This document shows positions 38,277 through 48,309 of a stretch of 64,000 nucleotides of DNA, piece by piece; within the stretch, counting starts at the first letter, position 1; the number at the start of each line of letters is the position of its first letter. The stretch is from assembly GCA_001414345.1 (NCBI GenBank), contig LLCB01000048.1, positions 181,163-245,162 on the forward strand, written 5' to 3'. The DNA is from Hymenoscyphus infarciens. Lineage: Eukaryota > Ascomycota > Leotiomycetes > Helotiales > Helotiaceae. A model generated the notes under the pieces. It worked only from the letters and a program-made list of their open reading frames with translations, was not told the origin of the DNA and ran no database searches. Both the position numbers and the translations under genes were made by a program.

Positions 38277-41200
38277 ATGCCTCTAAAGCGTAGTAAATAA
38301 GTCGCTTATAAGAGTATTATTACTAAGGCTAGTAATAGAGCTATAGAGGCACTCTAAGCTTAACTAGTAGAAGACGATATTAAAGACAACGAGTGTAATA
38401 GACGAGTTAGCGAAGTACGCTATAACGCTTAAGTAGCTACATAAGTACGATATACTGCCTAGGACGCTACTACTAATTAAGATAATATTATAAACAGCGC
38501 TTGCTATCTAGTCTATTAAAGAAGATAGTTATAAGTATAATAGGACTAGGGTTAGGCTCGAGATAATAATAGTATAAACTTCTATCTAAAAGGTAAAGGT
38601 GATAGTAATAGCGACGACGACGACGACGATAGTATTAATAAAGCCTCTCTCTAAGACTCTATCTAAGTAAATAGGCCGGCTAATAATAGACTATCGAATA
38701 GCCCTCCCCTCTTTCGAGGTAACTAATACTCCTAAGTTAATAGATATATAGATAGATATAATAGCAGATACTAGGGTTATATAAGAGGACTATTTAATAG
38801 AGGATACTCTTAGAGCTTTGCCTCTAGATATTCTTAGAGATACTCTTAGAGCTTTCTCTAGAGCAACTTCGGTTAAGACAACTTTAGTATAGGATACTCT
38901 AACGTTTAAGGCCTCTAGGGTTTTTAGAGCTATTTATAGGCTAATTTTAGCGCGGGATACTCTTATAACTTTAGCGCTACTGCCTAGGGCAACCTAGTAG
39001 GAGTTCTAGGGCTTAGCTAGAGTAATTAAGATAATATCGCTATACTAGTTACTAATTAAGAAGCGGATAGATAGAGCTAACGATTTAATATACTAGGAGA
39101 AGGGATAGTATATACTAATAATACTTAATAGGCTAACCTCCCTTCTTATTAGGAAGTGCTATTAATAGGTAAAGGAATTAATCTAGGAGAGAATCTGTTA
39201 AGAGGAATATTAGTAGCGAATAACAATAGTAAGAATATTCTCTCTTATATACTTAGTATAATTAATAGCCTTCTCTTAGAGTATAAGAAGTACTTAATAT
39301 AAATTATATAAGATATATTTAAGCTAAGAGATCTCTACTACTTAGATAACGATATCTCTCTAATTAATAATAACAAAAGTACTATCTCTTTTAATAAGGA
39401 AGCTAGTATATTAAATATTAGAGTAAAGAAGACGCTAAAGGTCTTTAAATCTAATACTACTAAGTAGTTTTATTACTTTCTAGTATATACTATATATACG
39501 ATCTTCTTATTTAGTAGAGGTATCTATATTTAGCTTAATAACTTTAACTATAGAATTATAAGCCTAGCTAAGGATTATACCTAAGTAGAGATAATCTAAT
39601 TAGCGCTCTTCTAGTAGGAAAAGGTGGTTAGTAGAGGCGGATTAAGAGGGGTAGAATCATAAGAGATACCTAAGAGTATAATCGCTTAATACTATTAGAC
39701 GAGAAGACTAGGCCGCGGTAGCGGCGGAGGAGGAAGAAAAAGGGGTTATTAAAGTTATAATTAGAATAGTAATATCTCTTTGTAGATATACTTTAAAGTA
39801 AGTAAACTAAGAGGTTATAAGGACTTAAATTACGCTTAAATCTATCTATTAAAAGAGGATAATAAGAGCGATAAGAAGGAGATAAGGAAGAGCTAAGAAG
39901 TTAGTATAAAAGAGACGATAGATAAGGACTATAGTAGTACTAATAAAGATCTTTTACTCTAATTTATATCTTCCTATTTATACTCTTCTACGCCTATTTA
40001 ATCGAATACTATAGTATTCTTCTCTTTATATAATATATTAAAACCGCTACTAGATATATTACCTTCTCTATTATCTCCTAAAGTATAGAAGGCGCTATTA
40101 CTCTAATATCTTAATCGTTTGCTCTTAGAAAACATTAATAATATACTTTAATTTAAGGCGCTAATTAGGTATAAGGGCTTAGAAGTTTTATATATATTAA
40201 AGAACCTCTTATTAGCTACTAAATTTAATAAGCTTTTAACTTTAAAAGTAAGAAACGATTTAAAAGCTAGCTTAATTAAGAAAGTTAATTTATACTAGAG
40301 GGTACCTTTTATAGCTTCTCTACTTAGTTTTATACCTAAACTAAAGCCTAATAGCGATCGGTGTTAAATATACTATTTATTCTACTTTAAAGGCTACTTA
40401 ATAAATTATTATATATTAGATAAGTATACGTATCTAAAGTACGTCTCCTTCTAGAAGGTATTAGCTATAGTATAAGAAGCTAGCTAAGAGTATATAATAC
40501 TTAAAAGAGATATATCTAACGCTTTTCAAATAGTGCCGATCGTACTACAAATTCGCTAGCTTTTAGGTTTCTAATAGAAAGGGATTTATTACGCTTATAT
40601 AGTACTACTCTTTGGCCTTGTTATAGTACTATTTATCTTTAATATCTTTGTAGAGACTCTTAAATAGATAATATAGTTATACTTAGAGTAGTATATTATA
40701 AGCTACTATTTAGATAACGAGTTTACTATATTTAAAGCTATTAAAGCTATATCTTAATTCTTTAAGGAATAAGTAATAGAGTATAAGACTCTTACTTAAA
40801 TATTAGGTATACTAATTAATAATAAAAAGAGCGCTTAAGATACGCTCTTAGAAGTAATAGAGTACCTAATAGATACCGTTGCTTTTAAGGCCTCTATATC
40901 GCTAGAAAAGTTAGCTAAGATAAAGCTTAAGACACGCTAATTTATCAACTATAGGAGTATTACTTATAACAAGCTCGAATCGCTTACTAGCCTTCTATCT
41001 TTTTACGCCTCTATAGTATAATTAGACTAGGCCTTCTACTATAACTTCTAGACATTTATATATATATAGCTTAACTATATATCTTATATAGAAAGGAGGC
41101 GCCTCTTAAAGGAAGTCTAAGAGGACCTTAGATAGTAGAATAAGATGTTATCGCGGTTTAATAGTATATACTTCTTCGATAATAGCTACTTATATATATA

Positions 41201-41640
41201 CCTTTTTTATAATACCTTTATTAAAGGTCTAAGGGCTTTCTTTTTAGAAGTAGACGATCTAAGATATATTTAATAAGAGTATATGTATACGCTACTAAAG
41301 GAATACGCTTTTTAGTTACCTCTCTTAAAGATTAGAAAGAACTCTTAATTTAATATAAATATCTTTAAGATTAAGATAGTAAGAGTATTCTTTAAATAAT
41401 AGAGAGAAGTATAGGTAATAAAGAGGGTAATTATCTATATAGATAATACTACTATATAGATTAGACTTCTTAAGTAGTTCTTAAAGTACCTTTATTAAAA
41501 TCGCCTCTTATAAGCTACTTTACGCTTAGCTACCTAATTTAATATTAATATATAATTAGAGTATATACTAGAAGTAGATAACATCTTAGTAGATACTCTC
41601 TTATGTAATTTATATAGAATAGTAGTTAATTAGTACTTAT
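38277..41640 (+). pseudogene. gag-like and DIRS-type reverse transcriptase/RNase H frame, RIP-inactivated
   Basis: The frame opens MPLKRSK at 38,277 just after A1 and stays in register to RNase H. An Asp/Ser-rich tract (DSNSDDDDDD-like) lies near 38,600. The RT core reads LKRDISNAFQIVP (Asp codon 40,509-40,511), then LLGF, KGIYY and FGL, and YLDN at 40,707-40,718, a RIP form of YLDD. The RLLGF.W.G.YY spacing is that of DIRS-order RTs. Near 41,570-41,600, LEYILEVDNILVDTL matches the RNase H end motif (GxxNxxADxLS). Dozens of TAA/TAG codons replace Gln or Trp. It would once have copied the element's RNA. Confidence 0.8.
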
Positions 41641-42151
41641 ACTAGTAGTTCCTTGATTTAATAATCTCTCTCTTAATTACCTTAAATATATAAAGAATAA
41701 AGTTAGGATATCTAAGATATATATAAAGCTCTTTTATTATAGCCTCTTACTAAACACTTAGAAGGTATATAGCATATATATACGCTCTTTTAAGAGGTTC
41801 TAGGTTAAGAGACTCTAGTAACTATAGCTAGCGACGACTTTAGTACTTTATAAGTAGGTTTTAAGAAGAGTATATAGCAGAATCGGTTAAGGACTTTTAA
41901 AGGTAGATTCTATATAAATCGGCCTTTCTACGATTTAATTAATATATATAGAGCGTAACCTAGATCTAAAGCTATTTAAGTCTCTACTTTTATAACGAAT
42001 TATAGTAGATGTTTAAGTAATATAGAGCTCTTATAAGAAGAAGAAGGTAGAGCCTTTATTAATATCATAATTATACTAGATTACCTCTTAAGCTCTAGAG
42101 GCTAGGCCTCGGGTCTTATAGCTAGGATAGATTAATAGTCTTAACTTCGAA

Positions 42152-42840
42152 GCTGCTATAAAGCTAGCTTTTGCGAGATTCCTTTATACTATAGAGATTA
42201 TATATAAAGACGCCGATTTAGTTAACTATAGAGTATTTACATATATACGTCTTTAATAATAGGATATTACTTTTACTAAGGAAGACGAATATATAATTAT
42301 ATATCTATAATTAAGTAAATTAGACTATAAGTATATAAAGGTAGAGATATTAGTATTAGGTATAGGATTACCTACCTACTTTATAGTAGTACTTTAAACG
42401 CTATTTACTCTTGATTCTTAATCTTCTATAGTACTACTCTTTCGCTAGAAAAGCAGCTTCTTTATAAGAAACCGATATATTAGCTCTTTACGCTACCGCT
42501 TCTAGACAGTTAGCGTTAGTAATAGTATATTATATTTAAGACATAGTCTATACAGAAGCGCTGCGTAATATGTTTCTAATAATAGAGTATTAGATATAGA
42601 TATTTAAATACTTAAAAGGTAGACTTTAAATACTTTTAAGAGGTACTTTACTCTAAGCTATTAGAAGCGATACCTTTTAAATAAACGCTTTTTAATAGAT
42701 AGGGCTCCCTCTCTCTTAGCTTAGTAGGCTTTAGAAGACCTCTATAGTTAGTAGGTAGTATATTCCCTATTATGACTACGTTATATTACTATTTATACTA
42801 CTTATAGTCCTTTTTACTTTTAAAAAGCCTTATCCTTTCT
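42152..42840 (+). pseudogene. Tyrosine recombinase of the DIRS-order element, RIP-inactivated
   Basis: Read in a different frame from the RT, as is usual for these elements. AAIKLAFARFLYTIE and YRVFTYIRL lie near 42,152-42,255, and SKLDYKYIKVEIL near 42,311-42,350. The catalytic block follows: H at 42,542-42,544 and R at 42,554-42,556 in HSLYR (family HSFRR), VSNNRVLDIDI, and the nucleophile Tyr at 42,644-42,646 in KRYF. It would integrate a circular DNA copy by site-specific recombination, explaining the lack of target duplication. Several TAA/TAG stops interrupt it. Confidence 0.8.
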
Positions 42841-43677
42841 TATATTTATAGCAGCTTCTCTTTGATCAGTTGAGTAACCTTACTTAAGGCGGCTAATAGT
42901 ACTTACTCTTTTTACTCTTATATTAGTAAGATACTTAAAGAGCCTTCTAATTAGCCTAAAAAGAAGATATATAAGAGAGTGTAAAGTAAGATACTAGAAG
43001 CTAGCTAGTAAATATAGAAATTCTTAAAATAGCCTTAAATACGTATATATAACGAAAAGTAATAAATAAAAAGGGTTTATAGTAAATTAAGGAATTAGCT
43101 TATTAAGTAAGAGGGAGGCATATATATATATGCCTTCTCTCGTGCTAAGTAACCTCTATTCTACTAATAACACTTCCTGTTGCTTTTAACGTCTTATTTA
43201 GTATTAAGCTCTTTTTTAACCTTACCCTCGTACCCCTTCGCAATACGCTTGCTAGGATTAGTTAGTACTTTTTAGCCTCTTAAATGAGTGCGATAGCTGA
43301 TAGTACTTACTCTTTTCACCCTTATATTAGTAAGATGCTTAAGGAGCCTCCTAATTAGCCTAAAAAGAAGGCATATAAGAGAGTGCAGAGTAAGATACTA
43401 GAAGCTAGCCAGCAAATACAAAAATTCTCAAAATAGCCTTAAATACGTGTATGTGACGAAAAGCGATAAATCCTAGATATGCACGAGCCAAACAGGCCCT
43501 AAGTTAAGTAAACATTATAAGCACTTAGAACAATAGTAGTCAAGGCGAACAATTATGTTCTAAAGTAGCATCTCGGTCGCGAACCCGCTTTCAAAATGTG
43601 AGATATTGAGAGAAAGTGAGAAATATTTTCATGTACACCACTAGCTAAGATATACAAAAAAGTAGACTCCTCTTCAT

Positions 43678-44987
43678 CTACACATACTCATAGCAGAGGA
43701 AGTTACTAGAAATATCCATGACGTCTCCAACAGTAGCATTTGGAATGACGCCCTCCAGGATAAGATTATGGGACAATGAAGTAACGTTGTAAACTGGATC
43801 ATTGAACCCGTCGATTTGTGCTTGAGTGATAGCAGTCATTCCATTCCTAGTCAACCACCATTGAGGAGGAATACTAATACCACCAATATCATAAATACGC
43901 GATCCGGTTGCATTCGCGGCTTGCCAATTTGCCCACAGACGATCGAGGTTCGTGTGATGAAGATAGAAAAGGGGATCTGGGTTGTGTCAACTCCAATTCC
44001 AAGTTAACATCACGAGAAAAAGGAGAACTTACCACCAGGGCTAGAAAGAGGGTCCTGCATTGTTCCAGCAACACCAATATGTGCATTGACATGAGGATTG
44101 GTTTGCCAACACCAGTATGCATCCTCGTAGTTATCGGTAGCGTTGCAAGTATCGATATAAGTCTGGTTTCCCTTGCTGAATTGTGCGGGTGCGAAATTTC
44201 GGCTGAGACAGGTGTCGCTAATGTTGTATCCGGGTCCCAGATGGATGGTCATGTTGGAGAATGGACCGTCTGGGACGCAGTTTAGGTCTCCGGTACCGTT
44301 TCCTCCGAATCCGAGGATGGGGTCGAAGATGGGGGATGAGCTCATTTGGAGACTGCTGTTGTGGGTGTCGAGCTCTTCTTCCCAGTATCTGGTTTGTGGG
44401 TTAGTATGAAATGGAAAGATGCTCGGTGATTACTCTTCTACACTCTTGTTTCTTAAAGTTCGACCATTCTCGTACAGTAATTCAAATTGTTCTAGACTGT
44501 TTCAAACAATTTAAAGTAAAGCAGGTGCCGGGGAGCAAAGCCAGTTCCTCTTAAATTCCGAGACGAGGAAGTACTTACGGCTGACCACCTGTATAATTAC
44601 ATTGCGTTTGCAACAAAAGTTCATGTGCAAGCATAAAGTACCTATGCCAAGGCAAGAATTGACCCTAGAACCAATGAGCACAACATAACCAAACCCATAT
44701 AGAGAAAGAGAACACACCGAGTAATGAACCACATTCGATTGCCAAACATGACTGTACTGAAGCTCATCAAAGAGACTCTGAGCTCCGTCAAGTCTCAAAA
44801 CACCGGGAGTGTTGATCAGACAAAGCTCTGCATCGATATAAGCCTGTTTCTCAGCATCCTCCATCTTATGCCATGCTTTTCGCTGAGTTTTAGTTGCGCA
44901 TGTCGCATTAGAACTTTGCGTATAAGTCGCAGACACGAGGGAACTGCATACCAAGATGGCAGCAACGAAACGAGTGGAAGGAACCAT
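43678..44987 (-). CDS. Secreted tyrosinase-family copper oxidase
   Basis: Four exons on the minus strand (44987-44718, 44664-44579, 44388-44033, 43976-43678) give 336 residues. Introns of 53, 190 and 56 nt have GTGTGT, GTAAGT and GTAAGT donors. The start MVPSTRFVAAILVCSSLVSA is a signal peptide; a non-ATG extension upstream is not used. Copper site A is VVH (H88), LPWHRYFMLAHE (H97, H104); copper site B is NPHVNAH (H218, H222) and FYLHHTNLDR (H245). Several NxT/NxS sites fit secretion. It would oxidise phenols to quinones; the substrate is unknown, and pigment or secondary-metabolite roles are possible. It is shorter than classical tyrosinases (no C-terminal lid domain), like IvoB-type proteins. 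The element at 43,499 ends about 180 bp past its stop. Confidence 0.9.
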
Positions 44988-45780
44988 GATGTTGAAATCA
45001 AAAGATTGTGTGAGTTTGAGAAGGAGAAAATTAAGAGCCAAGACGATTATACTTATAGTCTCTTCGACATGAATGCGAACTCGGGGTCATATCACGCTTT
45101 GATTCATGCCCAATCTAAGTTGGATATAAATCTTGGCCTTCGATGAGTTGAGGACGGCATTCCACCTGCTCGTGGCACCATGGGCATATTCGTGGTGCTG
45201 CGTAAAGCTGTGGTCGAAGAGATCGGCACTTGCGTTACAGTTGGAACGAACACTATTTAAAGGTTACTTTCCGTGTATAAATTGGCTATGTAGTGCTATG
45301 AAGAGAAAGCTGGTAACTCAACGAAGAAGGAGATCTACTCCGTAAAGTCTATATTTAGAAATTCGATATGCCGAGGAGACGTGACTGAAGCTTCTTCTTT
45401 ACCAGGCCCGAAAGAACATATGAGAAGACCGCTAGACTTATTTTTGTTCGAGAAGGTTTAAGAGAATTGCGAAGTCAATTTTCTCATTATCCCAAACCTT
45501 CTCGAACAACACTTCCAGTTGTCCTAGATTCTTCTGTACATACTTTTATTTTGAATTCAATATCGAGGTCTGCAGAATTCCTCGAATTTCTCCTCTATGA
45601 TAATAAATCTGCAAAATCGGGATGCTTTTCAAAAACGCTGTTTGCATGGGTGGAGAGTCAAGCTTTAGGCTACACTTGTGGTGTTGAGGAAAAAATGAGT
45701 TGCTGAAAATATCCCTCTAGTGTGTCCACGGCCCTGAAAAGGATAAATGAGCACTGATTTTACGCTAACCCAAACTTACT
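44988..45780. promoter_or_regulatory. Upstream region of the tyrosinase-type gene
   Basis: Balanced composition with no convincing gene; a 79-codon plus-strand frame at 45,467-45,706 has no family resemblance. It contains a long hairpin (45,445-45,508). The AT-rich block begins near 45,780. Confidence 0.45.
45445..45508. repeat. Perfect 15-bp inverted repeat (hairpin)
   Basis: TGTTCGAGAAGGTTT at 45,445-45,459 and AAACCTTCTCGAACA at 45,494-45,508 are exact reverse complements. Inner sequence (GAGAATTG/CAATTTTCTC) extends the pairing. It could be a tiny foldback element, a 3' structure, or a palindromic binding site upstream of the oxidase gene. Confidence 0.7.
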
Positions 45781-47577
45781 TGAAACCACCATTTTGGTAA
45801 CAAAACTTTATAATAAGTGTAAAAAAGCTCTATAACTTTAAACAGGGGTAATATACTTTTACAGTGAATTGACTAAACAGTCTATTGTTCTATTGTTGGG
45901 AAACGTGTCAATCCCACGTGTTAATCTCTATAGTTAAGCTATAGAAACTCCGCTAATCGCCAGCTTATACATGTAGAATAACCGAGCGATAGCCTTTCTA
46001 AGACACGTACGCTATGACAAGATTTTACTCTTTTCTAGACCTAGAAGGCGTAAAACGCCGCTACTACTTTCTATACGTGAATTTTCTAAGATAGTAGAAG
46101 TATTCCTTAGAGATTAAATAGAGTACTAGTACTAGCTAGATACTACTATCTTTAAAAGATTAATTTTTTTAATAAATAAAAAAGCTATATTTTTTTATAT
46201 TTACTATATCTCTAGAATATATACTTATAGATTAAAAATCTTTAATTTCTTACTATATTACTTCTCTTATTTAAGCTAAAGAAAAGATAATTATATAACT
46301 ATAGTAAGTAAAACTCTTAAAGATTAGAGACGTAAAAGATAACTTATAAAGATATAAATATCTTAGTTAATAGTTATAAAAAGATACTCTTACTCTAGTA
46401 CTTCTTTACTTAAACTATAAAAAACTAAACTTTTTTCAAAAGAAGAAAAGATAAAAAAAATAGAAACCTAAGATATAAGAGAAAACTATTATTAAAGATA
46501 GAAACGCTTCTACTTAAATTATAAAAGAATCTATATTAAGACTAGAGAGAGAATATAATATTTACTTCTTAGTATTAGAGTCTTTAATTTTAATAATAAT
46601 TACTAGAGCTTTAGAAGATACTAGAGTATAAAGATAAGCTTTCTTTAGTAGTAATACTATATCTTCTTTAAGATTCTTCTAGTAATACTTTCTCTTCTAC
46701 TTTTTAACTTTTAACTCTCTAATAAGTTAGTTAGACTTAATAAAATAAAGTTTCTAAGTAGATTATATATTTTATTAGACTTAATTATATTAGTAACGTT
46801 TAGTCTTATATTATTATAGAACTTTTTAATTCTTAAAAATTAGTATTAACTTATTAAAGTTATTATTTAACAAAAGCTTATTACTATAATACTTTATTTA
46901 ATATAGTTCTCTTATAAATTCTTCTAATAGTCTTTAGTAATAATATATAACTCTTTTTTCTATTTCTTAATTTATAATATAGAATTATAAGATTCTTCTT
47001 TTTATAAACTTAGGCTTTTAAATTATTAAAAGTAGTTTAAAGTTTATTAAATTTAGCTTATAACTTAATAAGAAATAATTTATATAAGAATTACTACTAC
47101 TAAACAGCTCTCTTTATAAAGAACTACTTATTCTTATTAGATTATTAGTTATTTATACTATTAAAGCTTATACTAAAGTCGGTTTATCTTAGCTTTAAGA
47201 GAATCTCTTAAATAAACTCTTTATAGTTAATAGAAGAGATTTCTATAAAGTGATTAGATAATTTATATATAGTACGTAAATAACTATCTTAAGAAACTTA
47301 TAAGCAAAGTATAAAAAGTCTTCTAAAAGAATTTAAAGATAGAAGAAGAGTATAAGTAAATATTAAGAGTATAAAAGTAAAAATAGAGTAACTTAAAAGA
47401 CGTTAATAGAGCTTAGATATAATAATAAGAGAGCAAAAGTAATAATAGAGCTAAATCTAATAGTAAGAGCGTAAAAGTAAGCGTAGAGCTCTACTTAGAT
47501 ATATTCTAGTAGTAGTAGTAGAGTAGAGACGTAATAATTATAATACTACTAGATAAGAGAGCGGTTATAAGATAAGT
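45780..47577. repeat. AT-rich RIP-degraded DNA, unidentified
   Basis: TpA-rich, stops in all frames, no terminal repeats or protein motif that I could recognise. Confidence 0.4.
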
Positions 47578-47582
47578 TATTA

Positions 47583-47753
47583 TATTAGTATAACTTTTAT
47601 AGTTATAAAAAGCGATATAAAAAGAGTTATATTATCGTTCGTATATACTAAGTAAAGCTAGCTACGATGTCTATCTAAATAGTTCTTAAACGAGAATACG
47701 TATAACTACGTATACTAATCTAAATCGCTTATTTACTCTTAAATATACTAATA
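47583..47753 (-). mobile_element. Solo LTR of the copia-1 family
   Basis: A 171-bp sequence close to the LTRs at 48,310 and 54,289 (starts TATTAGTATAAC, ends CTAATA). It has its own target duplication TATTA at 47,578-47,582 and 47,754-47,758. No internal region adjoins it, so it arose by recombination between two LTRs of one inserted copy. Orientation is as in the neighbouring full element. Confidence 0.85.
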
Positions 47754-48309
47754 TATTAAGCTTTTAAGAGAGATAGGAATAGAAGAAGAGTTATATAGTT
47801 AATAGAGAAAGAAGTTAGATTATAAATAGACTTAGATAGCGATCTTACTATTAATATATTAAGAGAGTCTATAATATTTACTATATTATATTAAATAATC
47901 TAATTAATACTAGGTTTCTAAGAATAACTATTAATATATTAATTATTAGTAGAAAAATAGTTAATCTAGAGAATAGTAGTTCTTCTAGCTAAGAGCTAAT
48001 AGAATACTTAGTCTAAAAATAAAGATAAAGTTATATAATTTTATTAGTAAGTTCTAATTATTTATAAGTCTAAGAGACTAAACGTCTTATTATAAGTACT
48101 AAATTAAGAGTTATATAATAACTTTTTATTATAATAAAGTAGATTTTCAAAAAGACGATATAAGTTATATAATATCACTTTAATACTATAGTACTAGCGC
48201 TAGAAACTTACTCTTTTATCGACTTTAAATAATATTTTATTATATTAGATAAGAATTTATAATATTTATTCTACGATATATATTATTATAATCTAATAAA
48301 TATTATATC

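Larger units (their letters stand above)
38097..43471 (+). mobile_element. Tyrosine-recombinase (DIRS-order, Ngaro/PAT-like) retrotransposon
   Basis: The ends are split direct repeats in the order A1 (38,097-38,249, 153 bp), coding interior, B1 (42,892-43,067, 176 bp), A2 (43,070-43,222, 153 bp), B2 (43,296-43,471, 176 bp). A1/A2 and B1/B2 differ almost only by C/T and G/A transitions. This arrangement, without LTRs or a target duplication, is specific to tyrosine-recombinase retroelements of the PAT/Ngaro type. The interior encodes reverse transcriptase, RNase H and a tyrosine recombinase, all RIP-damaged. The adjacent B1-A2 pair corresponds to the circle junction used as replication template. 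Length is 5375 bp. It lies inside a Harbinger-type MITE. Confidence 0.88.
37827..43499. mobile_element. PIF/Harbinger-type MITE (298 bp) split by a retroelement
   Basis: Terminal inverted repeats start GGGCCTGTTTGGCTCGT at 37,827 and end with its exact reverse complement at 43,499. TAA is duplicated outside (37,824-37,826; 43,500-43,502). A 3-bp TWA duplication and GGG-rich ends are PIF/Harbinger traits. Only 270 bp on the left and 28 bp on the right belong to it; the middle is the tyrosine-recombinase element. A degenerate copy of the terminal motif sits internally near 37,947-37,975. Confidence 0.8.

Noticed and set aside
37827..43499. A 5.7-kb autonomous Harbinger transposon
   Set aside because: The interior encodes RT, RNase H and a tyrosine recombinase and has its own split repeats. 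Only about 298 bp belong to the TAA-flanked element.
45467..45706. 79-codon frame in the tyrosinase upstream region
   Set aside because: Overlaps the perfect hairpin and has no similarity to a known family.
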